A stretch of 64,000 nt of DNA from Anaerostipes butyraticus (lineage in GTDB: Bacteria > Bacillota > Clostridia > Lachnospirales > Lachnospiraceae). The DNA lies in NCBI RefSeq assembly GCF_016586355.1, contig NZ_BLYI01000043.1, positions 62,001 to 126,000 on the forward strand. Direction: 5' to 3'. A model generated the notes under the pieces. It did no database searches and was not told where the DNA came from. It was given only the letters and a program-made list of their open reading frames with translations. Positions 18,322-28,201 of the stretch are shown here, one piece after another (position 1 is the first letter of the stretch; each line of letters opens with the position of its first letter). The position numbers and the translations under genes were made by a program.

Positions 18322-19726
18322 TGACCTGCTCTCCCATATAATAAAAACCTTTCTCTTCTGTGATTCTGACATTTGCCATGGTTCCAATCTGATCTCTGTT
18401 TCCCTTAAAATGAACCAGAAGATTGTTTTCCAGACGACCGGTTACCATACCTTCCTCATGGGTATTTACTTCTTCGATCAATACCCGTTCCACTGCTCCA
18501 AGCTTTTTCCTGCAGTTTTCCGCTGCTGTCTCTTTTAAAAGGGCCAGCAGTCTTGGAAATCTTTCTTTTACAACTTCCGGCGGCACCTGATCTTCCATTG
18601 CCGCAGCCGGAGTCCCGGTCCGCTTGGAATATACATAGGTAAAAGCGCTGTCAAAGCCGACTTTTTTTACCACATCCAATGTATCTTCAAAGTCTTCCTC
18701 TGTTTCTCCCGGGAATCCTACGATAATATCGGTAGTAAAAGATACCCCTGGTATTCTGTCCTTGATCTTCTGCGCCAGCTCCAGATACTGTTCCTTTGTA
18801 TAGTGCCGGTTCATCTTTTTTAACAGTCTGGTGCTTCCGGACTGCATCGGAAGATGCATATGACTGCAGATCTTATCAGATTCCGCCATCACTTCAATCA
18901 GTTCATCTGATAAATCCTTTGGATGCGGCGTCATGAAACGAATGCGCTCCAATCCGTCGATCTTTTCCACTTCTTTTAATAACTGTGCAAATGTCATTGG
19001 ATTTTCCAGTGTTTTCCCATAAGAATTGACATTCTGCCCAAGGAGCATAACCTCCTTAACTCCTTCCGATACCACCTGCCGGATTTCTTTGAGGATATCT
19101 TCCGGTTTCCGGCTTCGTTCTCTTCCTCTGACATAAGGCACGATACAGTAACTGCAGAAATTATTGCATCCATACATGATGTTTACACCACATTTGAAGG
19201 AAAATTTCCGGTCACTTGGCAGATCTTCCACAATCTGATCCGTATCTTTCCAGATATCCACGATCATACTGCCGGAATCCACCCTGTTTTTCAAAAGCTC
19301 TGCCAGTTTGAAAATATTATGAGTTCCGAAAATGATATCCACAAATGGATAACTTTCTTTGATTTTTTCAATGACATGAGGCTCCTGCATCATACATCCG
19401 CACAATCCGATCATCATATGAGGATTGCGCTCTTTCATTTTTTTTACCTGTCCCAGATGGCCATACAGCTTTGTATTGGCGTTTTCCCGGACCGTACAGG
19501 TATTAAACAAAAGGAAATCCGCTTCTTCTGAATCGATTTCCTGATATCCCATAGTCTCCAGGATTCCGAGAAGCTTCTCTGAATCTTTTTCATTCATCTG
19601 GCATCCAAATGTTGTACAGTGACATGTGAGCGGCCGTCCCAGTTTCTGAGATTGTTTTTCCACCCATTGTTTCATCTGCTCCATATATTCATACTGCTTC
19701 TCTGATTCTGTTCTTGTTCTTTCCAT
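18314..19726 (-). CDS. miaB: tRNA-2-methylthio-N6-dimethylallyladenosine synthase MiaB
   Basis: A 470-residue methylthiotransferase using two iron-sulfur clusters. The N-terminal domain has CTTFGCQMNEKDSE, and the radical SAM cluster is CNNFCSYCIVPYVRGRERSR. A TRAM domain ends the chain (EGMVTGRLENNLLVHF). ATG at 19726 (MERTRTESEK) is chosen because TTAGGAGA lies 9 bases upstream. An in-frame ATG at 19762 lies inside the adjacent tandem repeat and lacks a ribosome binding site. It acts after MiaA on the same tRNA base. Confidence 0.95.
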   Translation of the reverse strand: MERTRTESEKQYEYMEQMKQWVEKQSQKLGRPLTCHCTTFGCQMNEKDSEKLLGILETMGYQEIDSEEADFLLFNTCTVRENANTKLYGHLGQVKKMKERNPHMMIGLCGCMMQEPHVIEKIKESYPFVDIIFGTHNIFKLAELLKNRVDSGSMIVDIWKDTDQIVEDLPSDRKFSFKCGVNIMYGCNNFCSYCIVPYVRGRERSRKPEDILKEIRQVVSEGVKEVMLLGQNVNSYGKTLENPMTFAQLLKEVEKIDGLERIRFMTPHPKDLSDELIEVMAESDKICSHMHLPMQSGSTRLLKKMNRHYTKEQYLELAQKIKDRIPGVSFTTDIIVGFPGETEEDFEDTLDVVKKVGFDSAFTYVYSKRTGTPAAAMEDQVPPEVVKERFPRLLALLKETAAENCRKKLGAVERVLIEEVNTHEEGMVTGRLENNLLVHFKGNRDQIGTMANVRITEEKGFYYMGEQVNG

Positions 19727-19761
19727 TGATCTATCTCCTAAAATGTAATCCTCTCTCTTCA

Positions 19762-19930
19762 TGAACGCAAAGCGGACAAGCCGCTTTTCAATACAGCAAA
19801 AACTCAGAATCCGCTCCGCTTCTTCTTCGTGAACGCAAAGCGGACAAGCCGCTCTTCAATACAGCAAAAACTCAGAATCCGCTCCGCTTCTTCTTCGTGA
19901 ACGCAAAGCGGACAAGCCGCTTTGCGTTCC
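19762..19930. repeat. 68-bp tandem repeat, 2.5 copies, with hairpins
   Basis: Two complete units start at 19762 and 19830 and differ by one base (CCGCTTTTC versus CCGCTCTTC). A third partial unit starts at 19898. Each unit contains AAAGCGG ACAAG CCGCT, a short hairpin. In the third copy this extends to a perfect 13-bp stem (GAACGCAAAGCGG, loop ACAAG, and its complement) ending at 19929. The repeat abuts the miaB leader. Confidence 0.9.
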
Positions 19931-19971
19931 ATTATACATAGAAAAGATTTTTACATCAAGTTTTATCTTTC

Positions 19972-20017
19972 CGCTAAAACCCCTGCAGATCATGAGGTGT
20001 CTTTTGACCTGCAGGGG
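19972..20017 (-). terminator. Intrinsic terminator after glf
   Basis: CCCCTGCAG and CTGCAGGGG (19980-20017) form a 9-bp stem with a long loop that can itself pair (AGGT and ACCT). On the minus strand TTTTAG follows. It lies 11 bp after the glf stop and should end the glycogen-glf transcript. Confidence 0.75.
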
Positions 20018-20027
20018 CTTTCTTTCA

Positions 20028-21170
20028 TCAATCCTGTTTTTCTTTGTCCTGAAGTTTTTCTCTCCAGAATTTTAATGCGGATTCGATTACTTTGTCCATA
20101 TCATAATATTTGTATTCTCCAAGGCGGCCGCCAAAGAATACTTTTTCTTCTTTTTCTCCCAGTTCCTGATATCTGGCATATAAAGCGCTGTTTTTCTCAT
20201 CGTTTACCGGGTAATACGGTTCCATACCGTCAGTCCATTCAGCCGGATACTCTTTGGATACGACTGTTTTTTCCTGAGTTCCAAAATCGAAATGTTTATG
20301 CTCGATTTTTCTCGTGTAAGGAGTTTCTCCGTCTGTGTAGTTCATGACTGCCACTCCCTGATGGTTGGATTCGTTCAGCAGTTCATGTTCGAACCGCAGG
20401 GTTCGATATTCCAGTTTTCCATAACAGTAGTCGAAATACGAATCTATCGTTCCCGTATAGATAACCTGATCTGCCATTCCTGACAGTTCTTCTTTTTCCT
20501 CAAGGTAATCCGTATCCAGGATAACGTCGCAGCCATCATACAGTTTTTCAATCAGTCCATTGTATCCGCCTTTTGGGATTCCCTGGTATGGATCATTAAA
20601 ATAATTGTTATCATAAATATAACGAACCGGAAGTCTTTTTATGATAGAAGCCGGAAGATCTTTGCACTCTCTTCCCCACTGTTTCATAGTATAGCCTTTA
20701 ACCAGTTTTTCATAAACATCGGTTCCTACCTGGCTGATTGCCTGTTCTTCCAGGTTTTTCGGCTCCCCTGAGACGACTTTTCTCTGGCTTTCAATGATCT
20801 CTCTGGCTTCCTGCGGTGTGCGGATTCCCCACATTTTACTGAATGTATTCATATTAAACGGGAGATTATAGATTTCACCATGATAATTGGCAACTGGAGA
20901 ATTAATATAATGGTTGAACTCCACCAGACCGGAAACATAATCCCAGACTTCCCGATTGCTCGTGTGGAAAATATGAGCCCCGTATTCATGGACCATGATT
21001 CCCTCAACTTCCCTGCAGTGGATATTTCCACCCAGTACACTTCTTTTTTCTACCACAAGGCAGCTTTTGCCTTGTTTTCCTGCTTCGTGGGCAATGATCC
21101 CATTAAAGAGCCCTCCTCCCACAAGCAGATAGTCATAATGCTTTCCTGTTCCTTTCACATGTTTTTCCAT
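20028..21170 (-). CDS. glf: UDP-galactopyranose mutase
   Basis: A 380-residue flavoenzyme interconverting UDP-galactopyranose and UDP-galactofuranose for cell-surface glycans. YDYLLVGGGLFNGIIA and CLVVEKRSVLGGNIHC form the FAD-binding Rossmann part. EYGAHIFHTS and YTMKQWGRE are family motifs, and FGGRLGEYKYYDMD near the C-terminus contacts flavin. ATG at 21170 is preferred (AAGGAG 7 bases upstream) over ATG 21173 or TTG 21176. No galactofuranosyltransferase lies nearby; the gene follows the glycogen genes. Confidence 0.93.
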   Translation of the reverse strand: MEKHVKGTGKHYDYLLVGGGLFNGIIAHEAGKQGKSCLVVEKRSVLGGNIHCREVEGIMVHEYGAHIFHTSNREVWDYVSGLVEFNHYINSPVANYHGEIYNLPFNMNTFSKMWGIRTPQEAREIIESQRKVVSGEPKNLEEQAISQVGTDVYEKLVKGYTMKQWGRECKDLPASIIKRLPVRYIYDNNYFNDPYQGIPKGGYNGLIEKLYDGCDVILDTDYLEEKEELSGMADQVIYTGTIDSYFDYCYGKLEYRTLRFEHELLNESNHQGVAVMNYTDGETPYTRKIEHKHFDFGTQEKTVVSKEYPAEWTDGMEPYYPVNDEKNSALYARYQELGEKEEKVFFGGRLGEYKYYDMDKVIESALKFWREKLQDKEKQD

Positions 21171-21194
21171 CATCAATCTCCTTATCTTTCTGTT

Positions 21195-23120
21195 CTATAC
21201 TAATTCCAGTATTTTATAATCGTACGGTCCTATCTTTTCATGAACCACCGGATCAGACAGGTACTGGATCAACGCGTTGTGCGCCTGATACGGCACTCCT
21301 TCCCTCTTTGTTCTCAGATCAAACGCCGCTCTTTCTTCTTTGGAGGAAGGATTGACCAGCATAAGAAATGCTTTGTTTTCTCCTTTTTCCCCAAACGCAT
21401 CATGCCCTCCCGCGATAAAACGGACTATCGCCAGCACATTCTCATTTACCGCAAAATACATGGCGTATCCTGTCTGCAGGGCTCGTTCCCTGCTTCTTAA
21501 ATCTGTCATGATCTTCAGATCATGATATGTCTTTTTATCATTTTCATAGAAGGTTCCCCGGTTAAACGGATCCATAAATCCGTGCATGCCATATTCGTCT
21601 CCATAATAAATGGACGGCATTCCCGGAATAAAAAACTGAATGGCCATGGCAAGACGGGCAAGACATGCTCCCTTCCGGTCCATTTTGCTCGTAATAACAT
21701 AATCGATCTGCGCTTCCCGGGAAGGCATTGTCTCATTCATGCCGGTCGCCAGGGTCGTTCTGATCCTTGCAATATCATGAGAGGATAAAAGATTCATAAC
21801 AGCATAATACAGCGGCTTCGGATAGTTGCACTGCTGTTCCAGCAGAAATTCCTGCATTCCGTAGGCATTCTTATCCCCTAAAAGATAACTTGCTGTATTA
21901 ACTTTGAACGGATAGTTCATCGTACTGTCCAGTCCGCCTCCCAGCGCATACTTTCTCTTAACACCATAGCTTTCTTTTGTTGTAGCATCTTCCCATACTT
22001 CCCCGATCAGAGCATAATTTTTAAACAGACTCTTTAAGGTTTTCCGAAGAGTAAAAATAAATTCGTCCGGAAGTTCATCCGCCACATCCAGCCGGAAACC
22101 GGAAGCTCCCAGAGAAAGCCAGTGTTTGATTACAGAATCCTTGCCTGTAATAATATAATCTATAAATTTTTTATTCATTTCATCGACTTCCGGAAGAGAT
22201 TCAAATCCCCACCAGCTGTCATAATTTCCTTCCTCATCAAAATGGTACCAGTCATAATACTGGGACTGGGGTCCCTGCCAGGCGCCCTTTTCAGGATAAT
22301 TTCCTTTTTTGTTAAAATAAACGCTGTCATCCCCTGTATGGGAATAGACTCCGTCCAGAATAATATGAATTCGTTTTTCCCTTGCTATTTTGCAGAGACG
22401 TTTAAAATCTACATTGGTTCCGAGAAACGGATCCACTTTTTTATAATCAGATGTATTGTAGCGGTGGTTTGACGCCGCTTCCCCAATCGGGTTCAGATAA
22501 ATGCAGGTAACGCCCAGCCGTTTCAGATCATCCAGCCTGGAAATGATTCCTTCTAAATCTCCTCCAAAATAATCGCATGGATCATAGAACTGCTTTCCTG
22601 GCAAAGGTCCAAACAGCGGCCGTTCCTCCCAGTCTTCATGGATGTAAACATCCCTTCCCATCCTGCGATGGTATTTTTCACCGCGTTCCAGATTTTTTGG
22701 ATTTCCTTTACAAAACCGGTCCGGAAAAATCTGATACATGATTCCCCTGGACATCCACCGCGGTGTATCAAAATCTTTTTCATAAACAGTAATCTGAAAG
22801 CTGTAAGGATTCTCGCCTACCGCGATTCCCTCACCCTGGCTTCGCCCTGGTCTTGCGCCATAATAGTAATAATGGTCGCCTTCCCAAATTTTAAAATAGT
22901 ACCAGACAACGCCAGCTCTTTCCGGTAAAAGAAATGTCCTTTCACAGACATCGCCTTTCATTTTCATCTTGTGCTCCCGGTGAAAATCTTCACTATATGT
23001 GATGATATCGGCACCCGTAGTTTTCTCCGGCATGCCAAAAAGGCGAAGTGTAATCTCTTCGCCTTTTTTAACTGCACCGATGGGAGTTCTGTATTTTTCT
23101 ATCGAAGCATTGTGAATCAT
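21195..23120 (-). CDS. GH13 alpha-glucan hydrolase (neopullulanase/cyclomaltodextrinase-like)
   Basis: A 641-residue glycoside hydrolase. An N-terminal beta-sandwich resembling CBM34 covers about residues 1-115. The TIM barrel follows, with region I DGVYSHTG, region II GFRLDVADE (nucleophile Asp), region III ALIGEVWEDA (acid/base Glu) and region IV LLSSHD. There is no signal peptide, so it acts in the cytoplasm on glycogen-derived or imported oligosaccharides. It follows glgP by 20 bp, which suggests a debranching or maltodextrin-trimming role. The precise specificity cannot be read from sequence. Confidence 0.88.
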   Translation of the reverse strand: MIHNASIEKYRTPIGAVKKGEEITLRLFGMPEKTTGADIITYSEDFHREHKMKMKGDVCERTFLLPERAGVVWYYFKIWEGDHYYYYGARPGRSQGEGIAVGENPYSFQITVYEKDFDTPRWMSRGIMYQIFPDRFCKGNPKNLERGEKYHRRMGRDVYIHEDWEERPLFGPLPGKQFYDPCDYFGGDLEGIISRLDDLKRLGVTCIYLNPIGEAASNHRYNTSDYKKVDPFLGTNVDFKRLCKIAREKRIHIILDGVYSHTGDDSVYFNKKGNYPEKGAWQGPQSQYYDWYHFDEEGNYDSWWGFESLPEVDEMNKKFIDYIITGKDSVIKHWLSLGASGFRLDVADELPDEFIFTLRKTLKSLFKNYALIGEVWEDATTKESYGVKRKYALGGGLDSTMNYPFKVNTASYLLGDKNAYGMQEFLLEQQCNYPKPLYYAVMNLLSSHDIARIRTTLATGMNETMPSREAQIDYVITSKMDRKGACLARLAMAIQFFIPGMPSIYYGDEYGMHGFMDPFNRGTFYENDKKTYHDLKIMTDLRSRERALQTGYAMYFAVNENVLAIVRFIAGGHDAFGEKGENKAFLMLVNPSSKEERAAFDLRTKREGVPYQAHNALIQYLSDPVVHEKIGPYDYKILELV

Positions 23121-23140
23121 AGTCTCATCTCTAACTTTTC

Positions 23141-25591
23141 TTATTTTACAGGTTTTAAATTCCAGATCTTTTCATTGTATTCTTTGATTGTTCTGTCAGA
23201 ACAGAAGAATCCGGATTTTGCTGTGTTCACTACAGCCATCTTCACCCATTCATCGTGGTGGTTTACATATTTGTCATATACCTTCTCGTATTCCTCAATA
23301 TAGGATGGAAGATCATATAATACAAAATACTGGTCTGGCTGTCCATACTCACCAAACAGCAGAGACTGATAAAGATCGGAATATTTTCTCTTTCCAACCC
23401 TTGGAAGTTCACCATCAATCAGGCAGTTGCAGATATCCCTGATATTCGGATTTTCTTCAAATACGGTTCCCGGATTGTAAGTATGATAACGCTTCATGTT
23501 ATTGATTTCATCCACTGTAGCACCGAAGATAAAGATATTTTCCGGTCCAACCAGATCATGGATCTCTACGTTTGCTCCATCCATGGTTCCCAGTGTCAGC
23601 GCACCATTCATCATAAATTTCATGTTTCCTGTTCCGGAAGCTTCCAGTCCTGCCGTAGACAGCTGTTCGCTGATATCAGCAGCCGGGATCAGCATTTCCG
23701 CAACAGATACAGAGTAGTTCTCTACAAATACAACCTGTATTTTATCTTTTACATCAGGATCGCCGTTTACCATATCCCCAATGGAATTGATCAGACGGAT
23801 GATATCCTTTGCTCTTGCATATCCTGGTGCTGCTTTTGCTCCAAAGATAAATGTGATTGGTGTTGTAACATAATCCGGGTTTTTCTTTAACTGCTGATAT
23901 ACATAAATGATATGCAGACATTTCAGCAGCTGACGTTTATACTCATGCAGTCTCTTGCACTGTACATCAAAGATAGAATTCGGATTAACCTTAATTCCCT
24001 GTTTCTTTTCAATGTATTTCGCAAAACGAACTTTATTGTCCTGTTTGATCTGATCATATTTCTTGCAGAATGCCTTATCATCCTTCAATGGCAGAATCTT
24101 CTCAAACAATGTGTAATCTTTCAGGATATCCCCTTTTACATGGCTCTGTACAAGTTTGCAGAGTTCCGGATTCGCAAGCGCGAACCATCTTCTGTGGGTA
24201 ATACCATTTGTGATTGCCAGATATTTCTGCGGATACAGATTATAAGAATCATGGAATAACTGCTCTTTCAAAATATCTCCATGCAGCTGTGATACTCCAT
24301 TGACTCTGCGGCAGACTGCGATACACAGGTTTGCCATACGGATCTGATTATTTCCGATAATAGACATATAAGCAATCTTTCCTTCGTCATTTCCATAATA
24401 AGTGCGAAGTTTATTGCAGTATTTTTCATTCAGAACACAAATGATCTGGTAAATACGAGGAAGAAGAAGCTTGAACATATTCTCATCCCAGCATTCCAGC
24501 GCTTCTGACATGATCGTATGGTTCGTATAATTAAAGATCTTGCTTACGATATCATAAGCTTCATCCCATCCGAATCCTTCTTCATCCATCAGGATTCTCA
24601 TCAACTCAGGGATGGCCAGTGTCGGATGCGTATCGTTGATCTGTACCACCGCATAATCCGGAAGCGTATGGAGATCTCCTCTTCTTTCTTTATGATTCTT
24701 TACAGCCAGCTGCATCGTAGCGGATGTAAGGAAATAGAACTGTTTCAAACGCAGCATCTTGCCCTGCATATGGTCATCTGCCGGATAAAGCACCTTGGAG
24801 ATAACCTCTGCAAAAGCCTGATCAGCCATTGCCTTCTCATAAATTCCTTCATTGAAGGAATGGAAGTCAAAGCGCTGTTTGCTTCTTGCGCTCCACAGCC
24901 TTAAGGTTGCCGGTGTATGGCTCTTATATCCGATTACAGGGACATCATAAGGAACCGCAACGACTGTATTGTAGTCTTTATGTTCGATCTTTAATCCTTC
25001 ATCTGTCCAGTGCTCTTCAATATAACCATTGAAATGGACTTCTACACTTAACTCCGGACGTTCCACTTCCCATACGTTGCCGTCCCGAAGCCAGTCATCT
25101 TCCACCTCAATCTGAGTTCCATCAATAATCTTCTGTTTAAAGAGGCCGAACTCATAACGGATACCGCATCCCATGACAGGGAGATCCAGTGTAGCCAGAG
25201 AATCCAGGAAACATGCGGCAAGTCTTCCAAGACCACCGTTTCCAAGACCTGCATCCTGTTCTTCGTCCGTGATCACGTCAAAATCAATTCCCATACGCTC
25301 AAATGCCTGTCTGTAATCATCATACAGTCCTGCATTGATCAGGTTATTGGAAAAAGCGCGTCCCATCAGGAATTCCGCGGACATATAATATAACTTTTTA
25401 GCTCCGGTATCTTCCACTTTCTTTCGGCTGTCTGCCCATTTTGCCATGATATCATCTCTGATGCATCCGGCAGCTGCCTTATAAATATCGTCATTGGTAG
25501 CATCTTCTAAAGTAGTACCTAAGGTATTAATCAGTTTATTTTCAATCTTCGTAATGATGTCTTTCACCTTATTGCTACTAACTGCTTTCAT
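23141..25591 (-). CDS. glgP: Glycogen/alpha-glucan phosphorylase
   Basis: An 816-residue GT35 phosphorylase releasing glucose-1-phosphate from alpha-1,4-glucan. The N-terminal region includes YYMSAEFLMGRAFSNNLIN and GLGNGGLGRLAACFLDS. The PLP-lysine motif is ASGTGNMKFMMNG near the C-terminus. ATG at 25591 (MKAVSSNKVK) has AAAGGAGA upstream; a TTG 18 bases earlier overlaps that site and is rejected. Coexpression with glgA allows storage and mobilisation from one transcript. Confidence 0.95.
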   Translation of the reverse strand: MKAVSSNKVKDIITKIENKLINTLGTTLEDATNDDIYKAAAGCIRDDIMAKWADSRKKVEDTGAKKLYYMSAEFLMGRAFSNNLINAGLYDDYRQAFERMGIDFDVITDEEQDAGLGNGGLGRLAACFLDSLATLDLPVMGCGIRYEFGLFKQKIIDGTQIEVEDDWLRDGNVWEVERPELSVEVHFNGYIEEHWTDEGLKIEHKDYNTVVAVPYDVPVIGYKSHTPATLRLWSARSKQRFDFHSFNEGIYEKAMADQAFAEVISKVLYPADDHMQGKMLRLKQFYFLTSATMQLAVKNHKERRGDLHTLPDYAVVQINDTHPTLAIPELMRILMDEEGFGWDEAYDIVSKIFNYTNHTIMSEALECWDENMFKLLLPRIYQIICVLNEKYCNKLRTYYGNDEGKIAYMSIIGNNQIRMANLCIAVCRRVNGVSQLHGDILKEQLFHDSYNLYPQKYLAITNGITHRRWFALANPELCKLVQSHVKGDILKDYTLFEKILPLKDDKAFCKKYDQIKQDNKVRFAKYIEKKQGIKVNPNSIFDVQCKRLHEYKRQLLKCLHIIYVYQQLKKNPDYVTTPITFIFGAKAAPGYARAKDIIRLINSIGDMVNGDPDVKDKIQVVFVENYSVSVAEMLIPAADISEQLSTAGLEASGTGNMKFMMNGALTLGTMDGANVEIHDLVGPENIFIFGATVDEINNMKRYHTYNPGTVFEENPNIRDICNCLIDGELPRVGKRKYSDLYQSLLFGEYGQPDQYFVLYDLPSYIEEYEKVYDKYVNHHDEWVKMAVVNTAKSGFFCSDRTIKEYNEKIWNLKPVK

Positions 25592-25616
25592 CCTCTGTTC
25601 TCCTTTCAAATTTCAG

Positions 25617-27062
25617 CTATAGAATGCTTTGATACATTTCCATATATTTTTTCGCAGAGTTTGCAAAACTATTGTCAGATTCCATTGCTCTGACAATCAG
25701 TCCGTGCTTTCTCTTTGGACTGTGCAGAGTTCTTAAAGCATAGCGGATTGTATTGAGCATCTCATGTGCATTGTAATTTGCAAAAGAGAAACCATTTCCA
25801 GTATCTTCAAACTCGTTGTAACTCTGTACCGTGTCTCTTAATCCTCCTGTCTCACGCACGATCGGCAGTGTACCGTAACGCAGCGCGATCATCTGGGAGA
25901 TTCCACACGGCTCAAATTTTGAAGGCATTAAGAATAAGTCGCTTCCTGCATAGATCAGATGCGCAACCGCATTGTCATATGCAATATAAGAACATACTCT
26001 GCCTTTATATTTTCCTTCCATAAAACGGAAAAAGTCTTCATATTCCCGGTCTCCGGTACCAAGAATCACAAAAGCAACATCTTCTGTGCAGATGATCTCA
26101 TCCAGCATATATTTTACGAGATCAAGACCTTTCTGCTCTGTCAGTCTGGTTACCATTCCGATGATCGGAACTCCCGGTGTAATGGACAATCCAAGTCTCT
26201 GTATCAGCTCAGCCTTATCCTTCTTCTTGCCGGACAGATCATCTTTATTGAAATGATATGGAATCAGCGGATCTGTTTCCGGATCGAATTCCTCTGTGTT
26301 CATTCCATTTAAGATTCCCCAGGTATCTCCTGCTCTGGCATTTAAAATACCTTCCTGACGGTATGCGAACGCCGGATCCCGGATCTCGTTTGCATAGGTA
26401 GGGCTGACTGTACTTAACCGGTCAGCAAAAACCAGGGCTGCTTTCATAAAGCTTGCGCACTCATAGTTATGCATAAATTCCGGAGTATCATATCTTGAAT
26501 CAATTCCAACCCATTTCTGGAACTGTTCGAAGGCATACTCACCCTGATACATCATATTATGAATCGTAAAGATTGTTTTGGCACGTCCGACTTCCCAGTG
26601 TCCATACTGAGTTCTTAAAAGAATCGGAATCAGACCCGTCTGCCAGTCATTGCAGTGGATAATATCCGGAATGAATCCGATGCGGCCAAGAGATTCAATC
26701 ACTGCGCGGCAGAAGTAAGCATACTGCTCACCTTCTGCAACGCCTCCGCGGTAAACCGCGTCTCCAAATTCACTTTCATTATCAATAAGATAATAGGTCA
26801 CATCATTGTAAACCAGTTCTTCCACACCTACATAGGCCTGCCCGCCGTTAAACGCAATATAGAAGTCAGCCAAATGTCTTGTCTGTGTCGCATATTTCCA
26901 CTTCATCTGACTGTGGAAAGGCATCATCACTCTGGCATCTGCTCCAATCTTATTCAGTTCTTTCGGAAGTGTGCCCATAACATCAGCCAGACCCCCAAGT
27001 TTTACAAACGGGGCGCATTCTGCTGCCACCAGCAGTACATTCAGCTTATTATCTCTATTCAT
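25617..27062 (-). CDS. glgA: Glycogen synthase GlgA
   Basis: A 481-residue GT5 enzyme that extends glucan from ADP-glucose. KLGGLADVMGTLPKEL holds the N-terminal ADP-glucose lysine motif, HCNDWQTGLIP lies mid-chain, and FEPCGISQMIALRYG holds the catalytic-site glutamate. ATG at 27062 (MNRDNKLNVLL) is chosen: AAAGGAG lies upstream and it overlaps the glgD stop by 8 bp. An upstream in-frame extension of 20 residues does not match the family. Confidence 0.95.
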   Translation of the reverse strand: MNRDNKLNVLLVAAECAPFVKLGGLADVMGTLPKELNKIGADARVMMPFHSQMKWKYATQTRHLADFYIAFNGGQAYVGVEELVYNDVTYYLIDNESEFGDAVYRGGVAEGEQYAYFCRAVIESLGRIGFIPDIIHCNDWQTGLIPILLRTQYGHWEVGRAKTIFTIHNMMYQGEYAFEQFQKWVGIDSRYDTPEFMHNYECASFMKAALVFADRLSTVSPTYANEIRDPAFAYRQEGILNARAGDTWGILNGMNTEEFDPETDPLIPYHFNKDDLSGKKKDKAELIQRLGLSITPGVPIIGMVTRLTEQKGLDLVKYMLDEIICTEDVAFVILGTGDREYEDFFRFMEGKYKGRVCSYIAYDNAVAHLIYAGSDLFLMPSKFEPCGISQMIALRYGTLPIVRETGGLRDTVQSYNEFEDTGNGFSFANYNAHEMLNTIRYALRTLHSPKRKHGLIVRAMESDNSFANSAKKYMEMYQSIL

Positions 27063-28188
27063 TAACACTAGCTCCTTTCGGAATAAATACCGGATGATTT
27101 GCGGATCCAGCCAGATGCGCATTAGAATAAACCTTTACATGGCGGTCCAGGATCGTATGATCGATATCTGCGCCTTTCGCAACAAATCCTTCTGCCATAA
27201 CGATAGAATTCTTGATCGTTGCGCCTTCCGCGATCTTAGATCCACGGAAGATAATAGAATTTTCAACCTTTCCGTCAATCTCACAGCCGCTGCAGACAAG
27301 GCTGTTGCTGATCTCAGCATCCGGTCCGTATTTTGCAGGAGCACCGTCTGCCGTTCTTGTATAGATCTTTCTCTTGCCCATGAACAGCTCATCATATACT
27401 TCTTTCTTAATCATATCCATGTTTGTATTATAATATGCTTCCATGGATGTGATGCATCCTACATATCCTTTAAACTCATATCCCTGAATATGAAGGCGGT
27501 TAAAGTTAGGAACAAGAACGTCAAAGAAGAAATGCTTCTTGTTGTGAGATGTTGCTTCCTGAATAAAATCAAGCAGGAGGCTCGTCTTCATAATGTACAC
27601 ATCCATGCTCTTCTTATTGGATCTGTGTTTTGACTCTGCATAGCACATATCTGTTACGCGTCCGGTGTCATCTGTCACCATATATACACCATCCTGATCC
27701 ACATTTGTCGTATCATTGGTGTTGTCAAAATACATCAGAGAAATGTCTGCGCCGGATTTGATATGTTTATCCAGCATATCATTAAAGTCTGCGTTAAATA
27801 CAACATAAGAACGTCCTAAAAGTACATACTGTTCTTTCGCGTTTCTCAGGAAATCTGCCGTTCCTCTTAATCCGTCCATAACGCTTGCGTATTCTCCTGA
27901 TGGAGATGTTCCGGAAATATACGGAGGGAAAATATACAAACCTCCGCGTTTTCTGTTAAGACCCCAGTCTTTTCCAGATCCTACATGTTTCAGTAAGGAA
28001 TCATAATTTCTTCTTGTCAGGATACCTATATTCTTAACACCTGCGTTTACCATATTGCTCATCAGGAAATCGATCGTACGATAACGTCCTCCTACCGGCA
28101 CCGCAGATAAACTTCTTTTGCGAACCAGGTCCTGTAATCTTCTATTTTCTTCTCCTGCATTAATAATGCCTAACATCTGATTATCCAT
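27055..28188 (-). CDS. glgD: Glucose-1-phosphate adenylyltransferase subunit GlgD
   Basis: A 377-residue nucleotidyltransferase-like protein paired with GlgC. It keeps the Rossmann-like core and C-terminal left-handed beta-helix hexapeptides (IAEGATIKNSIVMAEG). The N-terminal pyrophosphorylase loop, GGxGxRL in GlgC, reads NAGEENRRL here, consistent with the regulatory, weakly or non-catalytic role known for GlgD of Firmicutes. It lies 13 bp after glgC, with GGAGG before ATG at 28188. Confidence 0.93.
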   Translation of the reverse strand: MDNQMLGIINAGEENRRLQDLVRKRSLSAVPVGGRYRTIDFLMSNMVNAGVKNIGILTRRNYDSLLKHVGSGKDWGLNRKRGGLYIFPPYISGTSPSGEYASVMDGLRGTADFLRNAKEQYVLLGRSYVVFNADFNDMLDKHIKSGADISLMYFDNTNDTTNVDQDGVYMVTDDTGRVTDMCYAESKHRSNKKSMDVYIMKTSLLLDFIQEATSHNKKHFFFDVLVPNFNRLHIQGYEFKGYVGCITSMEAYYNTNMDMIKKEVYDELFMGKRKIYTRTADGAPAKYGPDAEISNSLVCSGCEIDGKVENSIIFRGSKIAEGATIKNSIVMAEGFVAKGADIDHTILDRHVKVYSNAHLAGSANHPVFIPKGASVNE

Positions 28189-28201
28189 ATTTCAATCCTC
28201 C

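Larger units (their letters stand above)
19727..20027. other. 301-bp intergenic stretch between glf and miaB
   Basis: The stretch holds the miaB ribosome binding site, 2.5 copies of a 68-bp tandem repeat ending in a perfect hairpin, and the glf terminator. No convincing coding sequence or consensus promoter was found, so the promoter for miaB is not identified. Confidence 0.7.
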
